Counted from the first letter of the stretch, positions 8,127 through 17,844 are shown. The stretch is 64,000 nucleotides of DNA from Luteococcus japonicus (GCF_003752415.1 NZ_RKHG01000001.1:1736001-1800000), one strand, 5' to 3'. Notes: generated from the letters alone by a model not told the origin. Translations and numbers: made by a program.

Positions 8127-10057
8127 CGGGTGCCTCCTTCCTGGGATGCCTCGTCCTCCATGCCGCGCGCGACGACTGCGCGGTAGTCAGCACTGCTTGT
8201 CAACAGCTGGGCGTGGCTGCCCCGCACTGTGGCCCTGCCCTCCACCAGCAGCACCACGTCATCCGCGTGGTGCAGGAGCAGCGGCGAGACGGTGGCGACG
8301 ATCGTCGTGTGTCCGCGGCGGTGCTGCGCCAAGCGCTCCGCGATCCGCGCCTCGGTGTGCGCATCGACCGCGGAGGTGGGTTCCACCAGCACCAGCACCT
8401 CCGGGTCCGCGAGCAGTGCGCGGGCCAGCACCAGACGCTGCCGCTGACCGCCGGACAGGCCGCGTCCGCGCTCGTCGAGCACGCCCTGCCATCCCCCGGG
8501 AAGCGCGTCGTAGACATCCTCCGCATTGGCGGTGCGCAGCGCCCGCTCCGCCTGCTGGCGCGTGGCGCGGCCATGGGGATCCACCAACTGCTGCAGGCTT
8601 CCGGCAAAGACCTGGGCCCCGGTGTCGGCCACCAGCACCCGGGAGCGCAGCTCGTCGAGCCGCACCTGGGAGAGGTCGACGTCGCCGAAGCTGACGCCCC
8701 AGTGCTCGCTGGCTCGCTTCTCGTCGGCGGCCACCAGCGCGGCGCGCTCCGCCTCGCGTTCGGCCCGCGCCTTCTTGGCGGCCTTGCCCTTGAGCCCCTC
8801 GTCGATGGACAGCGGCACCGGGTCGGTCTGGCTGGGCAGGTAGCGCCCGATCCGGTCAGCCAGGGCCGCCGAATCGTCAGGCACGGCGCTGACCACGACG
8901 GTCATCCGCCCCGGGTGGGCGACGAAGCCCGTCTGTTCGTCGGTGATCACGGCGTCGGCCGGCAGCGGCTGCGCCTCGGCAGGGTCCTGCCACGGCGGCT
9001 GCTGGGCCATCACGGCGATGGTCTTGCGCGCGGCCACCAGGCCCTGCACCCACTTCTGCACGAACTCGAAGAAGGTGCTGATGGGCCAGACCATGAAGAT
9101 GGCGTAGCCGAAGAAGCTGACCAACTGCCCGATACTCAGCTGCCCGGCGAGCATCTCCCGGGTGCCCAGCCAGGTGAGCACCACCAGCAGCAGCCCGGAG
9201 AGCAGCACGCTGAGGGCGTCGACGGAGGCCTGCCAGGTGCCGGCGCGTACGCCGGCGCGGCGGACCCGCTGCGACTGGGTGGCGTAGTTGTCCCCGAAGG
9301 TCTGCTCGCCGCCGATGCCGCGCAGGATCCGCAGGCCCGCGACGATGTCGGTGGCCATGCCGGTCAGTTCGCTGGAGCGGCTGCGCTCGGAGGCCTGGGC
9401 GCGCTGCAGCGGCTTGAGCAAGGGCGATGCGGCGCCCACCAGCAGGGGGGCGGCGATCAGCGTGACCAGCCCGAGCTTGGTGGACTCACCCAGCACCAGG
9501 ATGGCGACGAAGATGAAGGCGGCCAGCGCGGCGATGGCGCGGCCCACCACCTCGAAGACCATGCCGAAGGTCTCAGCGTCGCCACCGGCGATGGACAGCA
9601 TCTCCCCGGACGGCGTGCGACGGGTGGCGACGTGACCCAGCTGGGTGCCCTTGCGCAGCACCAGCTTCATGGTCCGGTACATCATCACCAGGAATCCGGT
9701 GACGGCGCTGGTGTGCATCAGGGTGCCGCCCACCACGCCGATGGTGATGCTCAGCATCATCAGGCCCGCCCACGGAAGAGTCGCGACCACGCTGCCCTTG
9801 CTCACGCCCTCGTCGATGGCGCGGCCCAGCAGCCACGGGTTCACCGCACTGGGCAGGAACCACAGACCGCCGACGAAGGCGCTGGCCAGCACGAGGTCCA
9901 GCTGTTGGCGCAGCATCCAGCGCAGGAAACGCGCGGGGCTCCGGGTGTCGGGCTCGTCGGCGGACGCGACGCTGTCCGCGGCGGCCTGGCCAGTGCTGGT
10001 CAGGGCGTCACGGGTGCGTTGGCTGAAGGCCTGGGTGGCCGGAGGAAAGGTCTGCAT
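8123..10057 (-). CDS. ABC exporter half-transporter, degenerate-ATPase subunit of a heterodimer
   Basis: A 644-residue partner of the adjacent exporter subunit, with a six-helix membrane domain and a C-terminal ATPase-like domain. Its signature is canonical (GLSGGQRQRLVLAR), but the other nucleotide motifs are damaged. The Walker A region reads VVVSAVPDDSAALADR with no G-x-x-G-K-S, Walker B reads LVLVEPTSA (Val for the conserved Asp), the Q-loop position reads LVADTGAQVFAGSL, and the H-loop histidine is absent (IVATVSPLLLHH). It should be unable to bind ATP normally while supplying LSGGQ to its partner. I start it at the ATG at 10057 (MQTFPPATQAF); the longer frame upstream runs into the DUF4921 gene and has no family-like sequence. 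Confidence 0.85.
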   Translation of the reverse strand: MQTFPPATQAFSQRTRDALTSTGQAAADSVASADEPDTRSPARFLRWMLRQQLDLVLASAFVGGLWFLPSAVNPWLLGRAIDEGVSKGSVVATLPWAGLMMLSITIGVVGGTLMHTSAVTGFLVMMYRTMKLVLRKGTQLGHVATRRTPSGEMLSIAGGDAETFGMVFEVVGRAIAALAAFIFVAILVLGESTKLGLVTLIAAPLLVGAASPLLKPLQRAQASERSRSSELTGMATDIVAGLRILRGIGGEQTFGDNYATQSQRVRRAGVRAGTWQASVDALSVLLSGLLLVVLTWLGTREMLAGQLSIGQLVSFFGYAIFMVWPISTFFEFVQKWVQGLVAARKTIAVMAQQPPWQDPAEAQPLPADAVITDEQTGFVAHPGRMTVVVSAVPDDSAALADRIGRYLPSQTDPVPLSIDEGLKGKAAKKARAEREAERAALVAADEKRASEHWGVSFGDVDLSQVRLDELRSRVLVADTGAQVFAGSLQQLVDPHGRATRQQAERALRTANAEDVYDALPGGWQGVLDERGRGLSGGQRQRLVLARALLADPEVLVLVEPTSAVDAHTEARIAERLAQHRRGHTTIVATVSPLLLHHADDVVLLVEGRATVRGSHAQLLTSSADYRAVVARGMEDEASQEGGTR

Positions 10058-10124
10058 GGCAGGAATGACACTAGGGGCTGCCGCTGACAGTTTCACCCGA
10101 ATTTTTGGACCCCGCAAACACGGA

Positions 10125-11441
10125 TCAGGTGGGGATGCTCCCGGATTCGACATCGCACTCGTCACCGATCTGCACAGGCGCAATGTGCCCCTGCTCGCGG
10201 AGCTTGAGCAGCTCGGGCAGCACCCTGTCCCGGACATCCCACGGAGAGAGCGTGTTGAGGTAGATCTTCGTGTCACCCTCGAAGCCGGCCAGCGTGGAGA
10301 TGCGCCACTTGAGCACGATCCGCCATGGGATCGTCTCCTCTCCCACCGACCCGACGCCGTCCTCCAGTGCCGGAGGCCGGTGGTGCCACTCCTCATTGCA
10401 GGACAGCTTGCGGCCGCCGGCCGCGTGGATGGCGTGCAGGATGTCGGCCATGCCGTCGCGCTCCTCGTCGGACAGCAGCCAGGGCTCCCGCCGCGGGGAC
10501 AGCGAGTAGATCTCCACCGACGGATAGCGGTGTCCGAAGCCGGCGAAGGCGACGGCGTGGTCATTGGCGGCCAGCATCAGGCCGTGCCGCAGGGCCATGT
10601 CCAGGCCGAACTCGTTGAAGGCGTTGGGATTGCGGGCGAGAGCCCGGGCGGAGGACGCGACGTGCTCCCCCACCTCGTCGATCGCGACGACCTGCCGATG
10701 CAGGTGCTCGAAGGACGCCCCGGCCGGCTTGAGCCAGTTCTGGAAGACCGAGACATAGCGCGCCGCGCGATTGGCCGCATAGAGGTCCGCCATGGCCTGC
10801 ACCGTGAAGGCGACGTAGGCGCGATGTTCGTCGACGGACAGCCGCCCCGATGAGGCCAGGTCACTGCTCTGCGTCGCGCCCTCGACGTGGTGTCTGCGGG
10901 GAATGACCAGTTCGTGAGTGGTGCCGAACCAGCCCAGGGCAGCCTGCCGCAGGTCGTCGACGGAGGGCACTGCGCCTCCGGTGAAGCGGGAGCGCAGCAT
11001 CCAGACCCGACGCAGGTGCTCACGCCCCGCCTCCTCGGACAGGTACTGCTCGACGCGTTCGACCACCTCCTTGCCCGGCTCCACCCCGTGGTTGAGCCGC
11101 CAGTAGTCCAGGGAGCAGATCTCGAAGAGGTTCGGGACACGACGGAAGCAGGCCTGCGTGGCGTCGAGCTCGTCGGCCGACAGCCCCGTCAGGGTCCGCC
11201 ACCCCCGTCCCTCTCGCACCAGGCGGGCGCGCTCGGGCGGATTGTCCAGGTGGTGCCCCGGGCAGAAGGCGCAGCCGGGAACACCACCATCCGGCGGCAG
11301 TGGCGTGGGCTCGTCGAGGCTCGCCGGCAAGGGACGCTTGCCACGCCCCGGCATGGTCCAGACCTGCGTCCCCGTGAAGGGATTGCGCTGCTTCACGGTG
11401 CCGTCGGGAAGCCGCTGCAGGAGCTCGTCGTGTGCACTCAC
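10125..11441 (-). CDS. DUF4921 / galactose-1-phosphate uridylyltransferase-like protein (HIT superfamily)
   Basis: A 438-residue protein of the group annotated DUF4921, distantly related to GalT and other HIT-superfamily nucleotidyl transferases. It has the N-terminal zinc-type CAFCPGHH and, near residue 240, GASFEHLHRQVVA, equivalent to the H-x-H active-site region of GalT. A second block, CNEEWHHRPPALEDGVG and KWRISTLAGFEG, is also GalT-like. It opens with MSAHDELLQRLPDGTVKQRNPFTG, which fits the family. Function is unproven: it could transfer a nucleotide between sugar phosphates, but it is far from galK in this window and should not be named galT. It lies upstream of the ABC exporter genes on the same strand, 67 bases away. 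Confidence 0.75.
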   Translation of the reverse strand: MSAHDELLQRLPDGTVKQRNPFTGTQVWTMPGRGKRPLPASLDEPTPLPPDGGVPGCAFCPGHHLDNPPERARLVREGRGWRTLTGLSADELDATQACFRRVPNLFEICSLDYWRLNHGVEPGKEVVERVEQYLSEEAGREHLRRVWMLRSRFTGGAVPSVDDLRQAALGWFGTTHELVIPRRHHVEGATQSSDLASSGRLSVDEHRAYVAFTVQAMADLYAANRAARYVSVFQNWLKPAGASFEHLHRQVVAIDEVGEHVASSARALARNPNAFNEFGLDMALRHGLMLAANDHAVAFAGFGHRYPSVEIYSLSPRREPWLLSDEERDGMADILHAIHAAGGRKLSCNEEWHHRPPALEDGVGSVGEETIPWRIVLKWRISTLAGFEGDTKIYLNTLSPWDVRDRVLPELLKLREQGHIAPVQIGDECDVESGSIPT

Positions 11442-12040
11442 CCAGACAGACTATTCAGCCACGGTGCTCACACCCGGAGCACAGTGCCGCCCATCGGCGC
11501 GGAAGGCCCGTGATCGACACGGATCATGAAGGTGAACCCCACGTTGCGCAACAATGAACGGCGGCCGACAAATCATCCACGAATTCCCACGAGAAGATCC
11601 ACGGTCATCATTTCCAGAATTACGCATGTCACATGATTGCGTGACACACGAATACGTCTCACAGTGAAGACAAATGGTCACTCAATGACCCCCGCACATG
11701 GCAACATCTGGTTCAGGAGATCGCCAGCTTGATCGCGCCGCCACACGGACTACTCAACATGGTCTTTTCATTGTGGAACAGGGATCGCGGAGACCTTATT
11801 CCAAGGTTCAAGCAGAATTCCGCGAGAAGTTGAGTACGGGTACTCAGCTTCCATGAGTAGACCCACACACGTGATTTGGGTATTTCGCACCCCCGCTGGA
11901 GACTTTCCCCCATTGTCAATGCTGACAGTCTTGGGATGCGCCGCACAGACGACCATTCCCACGGGAACCCACATGGCCATCACCGCGTCGCAGGGAAAGT
12001 TCACCCGCTCATCCCGCACCTGAAAGTTGCAGCGAAAGAC
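11442..12040. other. Long intergenic region, relatively AT-rich, with small palindromes
   Basis: About 600 bases with no convincing gene between the DUF4921 gene and the WhiB-like gene, transcribed away from each other. Base composition is clearly lower in G+C than in flanking genes. It contains TGTCAC-N8-GTGACA (11627-11646), similar in layout to a CRP-type site, and the palindrome at 11831-11846. Short ORFs here have no ribosome site or protein-like composition. It probably holds both divergent promoters and a long leader. Confidence 0.6.
11831..11846. promoter_or_regulatory. Perfect 16-bp palindrome upstream of the WhiB-like gene
   Basis: TGAGTAC-GG-GTACTCA, a perfect inverted repeat with 7-bp arms, about 195 bases before the chosen start of the WhiB-like gene. 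Arm length and spacing fit a dimeric repressor site. No candidate binder can be named from sequence. Confidence 0.4.
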
Positions 12041-12607
12041 ATGACACTCCAGACCAGTTCCGTCACCCCGGCCCAGGCCTGCGTCGCGCTTGCATCCGTC
12101 TTCCAGCACCCCCTCCTCGAGGACCAGGCCCCGGCCACCACCGCCGAACAGCGCCACCTCCAGGCCAGCCTGATCCGTCAGGCAGACCAGGCCTGCATGA
12201 GCTGCCCGCTGCTGGAACGATGCTTGTACAGCGCCGTCGTCGAACACGATGTGGCAGGGCACGTCGCCGGGACCTCCCCGGCACAGCGCCAGGCCATTCG
12301 AGCCCGCCTCGGGATCCGCGTGAAGCCCGAGGACCTCGACTCCTTCGCCGGCGTCGTGGCGCCCAATCGCCAGATCGACCCGCACGAGGTCGTCAGGATG
12401 CGGGCCGCGAACCCGCACGACTCGCTCGAGAGCATTGCCCAGCGCCTGGGCTGCAGCCTCTCGACGGTCAAGAGGCACCTGCGCCGGGCGCGCAACAATC
12501 CCCTCCCCAGCCGTCCCTTGCACAGCGTGCGGCCCAGCATGGAGCAGGTCCTGCAGGCCGCACGCGAGGTGCTCCGACGCCCCGGAAGCCGACGTCGAGC
12601 CGCGTGA
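12041..12607 (+). CDS. WhiB-like iron-sulfur regulator with C-terminal helix-turn-helix
   Basis: A protein of about 188 residues with four cysteines arranged as in WhiB proteins: Cys14, then CMSCPLLERC (Cys52, 55, 61; C-x2-C-x5-C). These should hold a [4Fe-4S] cluster that senses redox state or nitric oxide. After the cluster, HDVAGHVAGTSPAQR stands where WhiB proteins have the G-[VI]-W-G-G turn, so that motif is altered. Unlike short WhiB proteins it carries a C-terminal helix-turn-helix, ESIAQRLGCSLSTVKRHLRR (about 128-147), so it may bind DNA itself. I chose the ATG at 12041 (MTLQTSSVTPAQAC); an in-frame extension to 11876 has non-family sequence. No strong Shine-Dalgarno is visible. The long AT-rich leader suggests complex regulation. 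Confidence 0.75.
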   Translation: MTLQTSSVTPAQACVALASVFQHPLLEDQAPATTAEQRHLQASLIRQADQACMSCPLLERCLYSAVVEHDVAGHVAGTSPAQRQAIRARLGIRVKPEDLDSFAGVVAPNRQIDPHEVVRMRAANPHDSLESIAQRLGCSLSTVKRHLRRARNNPLPSRPLHSVRPSMEQVLQAAREVLRRPGSRRRAA

Positions 12608-12711
12608 GCCGAGCTTCCCAGACAGCGTCGACAAGCACGGGAGCCGCAGCATCCACGCTGCGGCCACCCGTGCTTAACCATCTGGTCACCAGTGGCTGGC
12701 ATCCTCGTCAC

Positions 12712-13494
12712 ATGAGCTGGCAACCACACATGGTGGCCCTGGACATCGACGGGACGCTCGTCGACCACGAGGGACATCTGCCCGATCCCATCCGCGAGGC
12801 CGTCGACCGCATCAAGGCCGCCGGCATTCCCGTCGTGCTGGCCACCGGCCGCGCCTGGGCGGACACCGAACCCATCTTCGAAGCACTCGACCTGCCTCCA
12901 GGCCCGGCCGTCACCTCAAATGGCGCCGTCGTGATCGACTTCCCGCCCTACCGGCTGCGCAAGCAGGTCACCTTTGACCCGGGCCCCGCAATCCAGAAGG
13001 TGCTTGCCAAGCATCCCCACATGCGGGTGGCCGTCGAGGATCCGCGCGGGGGATACCGCCTCAACGAGCTCTTCCCCGACGGGGACCTCACCGGCGAGAT
13101 GCGGCTGCAGACCGTCGAGGAGCTGTGCGCCGAACCCGTCACCCGCGTGATCATCCGCGACCCCAACTCCTCCAGCGAGGACTTCAAGAAGATCGCCCGC
13201 GGCCTGGGCATGCGGGGCGTGAGCTACTTCATCGGCTGGTCCGCATGGCTGGACATCGCGCCCGTCGGGGTCAACAAGGCAACCGGTCTCAAGGAGGTCT
13301 GCGCGGAGTTCGGCGTCAAGCGCAAGCACGTCCTGGCCCTGGGCGACGGCCGCAATGACACGCACATGCTCAAGTGGGCCGGCCGCGGCGTGGCCCTCGG
13401 CGACGCCCCCGACGAGGTCAAGGAGTGCGCGGACCACGTCACCGGCAGGTTCGCCGACGGCGGCACCGGGGAGGAACTGTCCCGCTGGTTCTGA
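12712..13494 (+). CDS. HAD-superfamily hydrolase, Cof/IIB type
   Basis: A 260-residue phosphatase of the HAD subfamily with a C2b cap (Cof/YbiV/SupH group), acting on sugar phosphates or related small molecules. Motif I is VALDIDGTL with both catalytic aspartates, motif II is VVLATGRAW, the cap lies at about 85-185, and motifs III/IV are ...NKATGLKEVC... and LALGDGRNDTHML. The start is the ATG at 12712 (MSWQPHMVALDIDGT); the much longer open frame upstream overlaps the WhiB-like gene and is not family-like. The specific substrate cannot be predicted. Confidence 0.88.
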   Translation: MSWQPHMVALDIDGTLVDHEGHLPDPIREAVDRIKAAGIPVVLATGRAWADTEPIFEALDLPPGPAVTSNGAVVIDFPPYRLRKQVTFDPGPAIQKVLAKHPHMRVAVEDPRGGYRLNELFPDGDLTGEMRLQTVEELCAEPVTRVIIRDPNSSSEDFKKIARGLGMRGVSYFIGWSAWLDIAPVGVNKATGLKEVCAEFGVKRKHVLALGDGRNDTHMLKWAGRGVALGDAPDEVKECADHVTGRFADGGTGEELSRWF

Positions 13495-13529
13495 CCCTCG
13501 ACGGGGCCGTGACCGTGGGAGGACGTGCA

Positions 13530-14887
13530 CGGCGACTGGGACGGACCGTGCCAGGGGAGCATGAGGCGGGAAACCTGGTCGAGGCCGATGCTGACGAAGG
13601 TGTCGTCGGCCAGGCTTCCCACGGCCACCACCTCCTCGCCCTTCAACTGGCCCAGCCGCGACGGCACGCTGGCGCTCGTTGCACCAGATGCGTTGGCCGT
13701 CGTCGTACATGCGGGAGCAGCGGGGCACCCGACGCACCTTCCCGTCGGCCAGATTGATGAAGGCCGTCGGGCCTGCCCCCCACGGCGCCAGCATCGAGTC
13801 CGCCTGCCGGAACCGCACCTTCTGCAGGGCAAGGCCGTCGGGCGGTGACAGGTCCGGCCGGTACACGAAGCGGTTTTGGCTGAAGAAGCCCAGGTGGAGG
13901 GCCTGCTGGGCCAGGCCACCCGCCACACCGGCGTGAGCGACGAGGAATAACCGCTGACCACCAGGCGGGGCGCGGGCTGGCGCTGTTCCACCAGCACGAG
14001 GCGATCCTGGCGGACCGTCAGCATGGCGAGCCACGCGTCGACGTCGCGCTGGGCGAGGATCTTGCCGGTGGCCGGGTCCAGCAGTTGCAGCCGCCACGGG
14101 GTGGGCAGGCCGGTGCGGTCGTCGCTGGCCAGCGAGGAGGCGCAGGCCAGCCTGTCGCCCAAGAGCTGGGTGGCGCACAACCCGAAGGGCATCTCACGGT
14201 GCCAGAGCTGCGGCCGGTGCCGGCGTCGCGGCCGTGGACCCGCACCTTGGCATCCGGAACCCGTGGCTTGGCGGCGATCCCCGTCTGGCCGGTCATCACC
14301 ACCCAGACGCCCTTGGCTTGTGGGGTCGCGGCGCCATCGGCGGACCCATCCGGGGAGAACAACAATCGTGGGGCGTCGAGCTCCGGGCGCAAGACCTTGG
14401 CCCGCACGGACCAGCGGTACTCGGCGATCTCCTGTGCCGGTGGTGCGGGCGCCATGGCCGAGGAGGGCAGGGGCGAGGGCAGATAGGGCCGCGGCGTGTT
14501 CACGGGACCGCCCAGTGTCGGGGCATTGGAGGGCACCCAAGGTCCGGCACATCCTCCGGTTCGGGAGCCTGGGGGCGCACCAGCCAGCCCACCATCAGCG
14601 AGGCCGTGAGGGCCACTGCGGCCATCCAGGCGGCCATCCGCAGCGGAGCGGGGCGCCTTCGACGAGGCGGTTCCGACGGGGAACTCGGCAAATCGGACCG
14701 GGGCGCTTGTCCCCACTCCAGGATCCACGCGGGGCTCGACGCCCGGGTCAACTGCCCCGGTCCACTTCCCCGAGTTGGATCCAGAAGAGCCCTCCGCCCC
14801 AGACGCAATCGAGCCCGGTTCGCCCAGCGGCCGCAACCCGTGGGGACGGGTGAAGCTGGAGGGTTCGCCGGGCTCGTGCTGGCTCAC
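13530..14887 (-). pseudogene. Frameshifted membrane-anchored protein gene with PQQ/beta-propeller-like repeats
   Basis: Protein-like sequence runs through three frames on the minus strand. From 14887 the frame opens MSQHEPGEPSSFTRPHG. By about 14690 the good frame is another one, encoding a Pro/Arg stretch and a membrane anchor (MAAWMAAVALTASLMVGWLV). The first frame returns with EYRWSVRAKVL and GVWVVMTGQTGIAAKPRVP. It shifts near 14240 to QLLDPATGKILAQRDVDAWL, shifts again near 13950 to FFSQNRFVYRPDL and FINLADGKVRRVPRC, and near 13640 to DDTFVSIGLDQVSRL. LLDPATGKIL and similar strands resemble PQQ-like/BamB beta-propeller blades. At least four frame changes mean it cannot make its protein. 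It starts 7 bases after the serS stop. The right boundary near 13530 is approximate. Confidence 0.75.
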
Positions 14888-14894
14888 AGGGCCA

Positions 14895-16175
14895 TCAGGC
14901 CTTCGGGGTCATCTTCTCCATGCCGCCCATGTAGGGGCGAAGGGCCGGCGGGACGTACACCGAGCCATCGGCCTGCTGGTGGTTCTCCAGCAGCATGATG
15001 ATCATCCGGGTCATCGCGCACAGGGTGCCGTTCAGCGTGGCCAGCGGGCTGACCTCGCCGTCCTTGCGCTGGCGGATGTTGAGACGACGGGCCTGGAACT
15101 CGGTGCAGTTGGAGGTGGAGGTGATCTCGCGGTACCGGTCCTGAGTCGGCAACCACGCGTAGCAGTCGTACTTGCGGGCGGCGCTCAGACCCAGGTCACC
15201 GGAGGCGACGTCGAGCACCTGGAAGGGCAGCTCGAGGGCCGTGATGAACTCCTTCTCAAAGCCCAGCAGCTTCTGGTGCTCCGCCTCGGCATCGGCCGGG
15301 TCGCAGTAGACGAACATCTCCCACTTGTCGAACCAGTGCACACGGAAGATGCCGCGGGTGTCCTTGCCATAGCTGCCGGCCTCACGACGGAAGGCGGGGC
15401 TGTAGCCGGCATAGTGCAGCGGCAGTTTGTCGGCGTCGATGATCTCGTCGGAGTGGTAGGCGGCCAGCGGGACCTCGGCGGTGCCGACCAGGTACAGGTC
15501 GTCGGCCTCCAGTCGGTAGACGTCGGCGGCGGCCTGGCCCAGGAAGCCGGTGCCCTCCATGGCCGACGGCTTGACCAGCGACGGCGGGATCATCGGGGTG
15601 AAGCCCCATTCCAGGGCCTTGGCCATGGCGAACTGGCTCAGCGCGAACTCCAGCTGCGCGCCGACGCCGGTGAGGAAGTAGAAGCGGCTGCCGGAGACCT
15701 TGGCGCCGCGCTCCATGTCGAGGGCGCCGAGCATCTCGCCCAGCTCCAGGTGGTCGCGGGGCTCGAATCCCTCCGCGGCGAAGTCACGCGGGGTGCCGAT
15801 GGTCTCGACGATGGTGCCCTCGTCCTCACCGCCGGTGGGGACGCCGTCGATGACGAGGTTGCCGAGCTGCTTCATCAGCTCCTCGAACTTGACGCCGGCC
15901 TCATCCGCCGCGGCCTGGGCGGCCTTCACGTTGGCGGACAGCTCCTTGGTGCGGGCCAGAAGCTGCTGCTTCTCCTCGCCCTGGGCCTTTGCCACCTGCT
16001 TGCCGAGGTCCTTCTGCTCGGCACGCATGGTCTCGAAGGCCTGGATGTTGCCGCGACGGGCCTCGTCGGCGGCCAGCAGCTCGTCGACGACCTCACCAGA
16101 ACCGCCGCGCGCAATCTCGCTGCGTCGGATGCGGTCAGGGTCGGTGCGCAGGAGCTTCGGATCGATCATGGGCAC
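14895..16175 (-). CDS. serS: Seryl-tRNA synthetase
   Basis: A 426-residue class II aminoacyl-tRNA synthetase that charges tRNA-Ser (and tRNA-Sec where present). The N-terminal coiled-coil arm spans about 30-105 ([35 protein letters not shown]) and reaches the long variable arm of tRNA-Ser. Motif 2 is [19 protein letters not shown] and motif 3 is [19 protein letters not shown]. Both ATGs near the start (MPMIDPKLL or MIDPKLL, six bases apart) are plausible. It is divergent from the PAP2/DAG-kinase gene, with a 70-base gap. Length and motif order are complete. Confidence 0.97.
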   Translation of the reverse strand: MPMIDPKLLRTDPDRIRRSEIARGGSGEVVDELLAADEARRGNIQAFETMRAEQKDLGKQVAKAQGEEKQQLLARTKELSANVKAAQAAADEAGVKFEELMKQLGNLVIDGVPTGGEDEGTIVETIGTPRDFAAEGFEPRDHLELGEMLGALDMERGAKVSGSRFYFLTGVGAQLEFALSQFAMAKALEWGFTPMIPPSLVKPSAMEGTGFLGQAAADVYRLEADDLYLVGTAEVPLAAYHSDEIIDADKLPLHYAGYSPAFRREAGSYGKDTRGIFRVHWFDKWEMFVYCDPADAEAEHQKLLGFEKEFITALELPFQVLDVASGDLGLSAARKYDCYAWLPTQDRYREITSTSNCTEFQARRLNIRQRKDGEVSPLATLNGTLCAMTRMIIMLLENHQQADGSVYVPPALRPYMGGMEKMTPKA

Positions 16176-16245
16176 AGCCTACCCACCGTCGGCCCGCGAG
16201 GGCTCGCGGGTTCTGGGCCTCCGGACAGCGTGGCAGAATCGGCCC

Positions 16246-17826
16246 ATGCCCAGCCCTCGGAGGATCGCGATCCGCGTGCGTCGCCACTTCGCGCCGCACG
16301 TGCTGGGCGCGGCACTGGCGCTCTTCGTGCTGTGGACCTGGCTGGCCCTGGGCACCAGCCTGCTGCAGCCGCTGGATGACCTGTCCCGCACGCACTACCT
16401 GGCAGCGGGTTCGGGCGCCGCGCAGATCTGGTCCGCCATCGCCGTCGTGACGCTGCCGGGCGTGCTGGCGACGGTCCTGGTCATTGTCGCCGGCTGGGCG
16501 TGGCGACGCCGGCTGCGCAACCTGACTGCGGCCCTGGTGCTGTCCGTGCTCTTCTCCTGGGGCGGCAACTTCCTGCTCAAGCACCTGTTCACCCGGCCAC
16601 GGCCCAGTTCCCCGCTGGCCGACGTGATCACCCACTCCGGCTGGTCCTACCCCAGCGGCCACATGACGATGGCCACCACCGCGGCCCTGATGGTGATCGC
16701 CACCACGACCACCACCCGCCAGCCCTCAGACGTGCGTTACCTGGCGCGGGTGCTGGGTGGGCTTGGCGTCGCGCTGGTGGCCTGCGACCGCTTCGTGATG
16801 AATGCCCACTGGCCCACCGACATCGTGGCCGGCTTCCTGATGGGCCTGGTCTGCGCCAGCCTGGCGAGCATCGTGGCGCGGGTGCACATGCTGCCCATCC
16901 CCCGTCGACGGATCGACCAGCCGCAGCCCCGCACCTGCGCGATCGTGTGGAACCCGTCGAAGGTGATCGACCGCGCGAGTTTCCGCCGCACGGTGGAGTA
17001 CGAGTTGGAGCACGGGGGCTGGGAGGACCCGCTGTGGATGCAGACCCGTCCCGATGACCCGGGCTACTCCATGACCCGCACCGCCATCGAGCGCGGAGTG
17101 GACCTGGTGCTGGTGGCCGGCGGCGACGGGACCGTGCGCATCGTGTGCTCCGAGCTGGCCGGCAGCGGCATCCCGCTGGGGATCATCCCCGCCGGCACCG
17201 GCAACCTGCTGGCCCGTAACCTGGACATCCCCCTGGACGAGGTGGCCGCCGCCCGTGTCGCATTCGGCGGCATCGCGAAGCCCATCGACCTGGTGAAGGT
17301 CACCATTGACGGCGACGACTCCACCGCGGAGCACTTCGCGGTGATGGCCGGCATCGGGATCGATGCCCGGATCATGGAGAACACCCGGCCGGAGCTGAAG
17401 AAGACCGTCGGGTCCGCCGCCTACTTCCTGGCCGCCGCGCAGGAGATCAATGCCGAACCGATGGACCTCACCTTCCAGGTGGACGGCCAGCCGCCCGAGC
17501 GTCGACGGGCGATGATGGCGGTCGTCGGCAATGTGGGCATCCTGCAGGGCGGGCTCCAGCTGATCCCCCGCGCGTCGGCCACCGACGGACTGCTGGACCT
17601 GTCCATCGCCTCCCCCCGCAACCACATCGACTGGGCCGCGATGGCCACCCGGGTGATGGCGCTGCGCAGCGAGCGGGTGAACCGGGTGGACCAGATCCAG
17701 GCCCAGCGGGTGCGGATCAGCGTCGCCGAGGAGATGCCCTATGAACTCGACGGGGACACTGCCGGGCGCGCCACGGTCTTCGAGGCCGAGGTGGTTCCCC
17801 AGGCGCTGCTCCTGATGCAGCCCTGA
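16246..17826 (+). CDS. Fusion of PAP2-type phosphatase and diacylglycerol/lipid kinase
   Basis: A 526-residue protein joining two lipid enzymes. Residues about 1-215 form a six-helix PAP2 phosphatase with all three signature blocks: KHLFTRPRP, YPSGHMTMA and RFVMNAHWPTDIVAG. Residues about 225-526 form a cytoplasmic lipid kinase of the DAGK/YegS family with LVAGGDGTVR, GIIPAGTGNLLARNL and the late VGNVGILQGGLQLIP block. A phosphatase and kinase in one chain suggests local interconversion of phosphatidate-like and diacylglycerol-like lipids. Such fusions are known in Actinobacteria; the exact substrate is not. The ATG at 16246 follows CAGAAT by only a few bases, so the mRNA may be leaderless. 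The much longer open frame upstream overlaps serS and is not coding. Confidence 0.88.
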   Translation: MPSPRRIAIRVRRHFAPHVLGAALALFVLWTWLALGTSLLQPLDDLSRTHYLAAGSGAAQIWSAIAVVTLPGVLATVLVIVAGWAWRRRLRNLTAALVLSVLFSWGGNFLLKHLFTRPRPSSPLADVITHSGWSYPSGHMTMATTAALMVIATTTTTRQPSDVRYLARVLGGLGVALVACDRFVMNAHWPTDIVAGFLMGLVCASLASIVARVHMLPIPRRRIDQPQPRTCAIVWNPSKVIDRASFRRTVEYELEHGGWEDPLWMQTRPDDPGYSMTRTAIERGVDLVLVAGGDGTVRIVCSELAGSGIPLGIIPAGTGNLLARNLDIPLDEVAAARVAFGGIAKPIDLVKVTIDGDDSTAEHFAVMAGIGIDARIMENTRPELKKTVGSAAYFLAAAQEINAEPMDLTFQVDGQPPERRRAMMAVVGNVGILQGGLQLIPRASATDGLLDLSIASPRNHIDWAAMATRVMALRSERVNRVDQIQAQRVRISVAEEMPYELDGDTAGRATVFEAEVVPQALLLMQP

Positions 17827-17844
17827 GGTCTGGACGGCGCTGAC

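Noticed and set aside
8123-10564. 813-residue version of the ABC exporter subunit
   Set aside because: The extra N-terminus overlaps the DUF4921 gene and has no similarity to exporters; the start at 10057 gives a normal length equal to its partner's.
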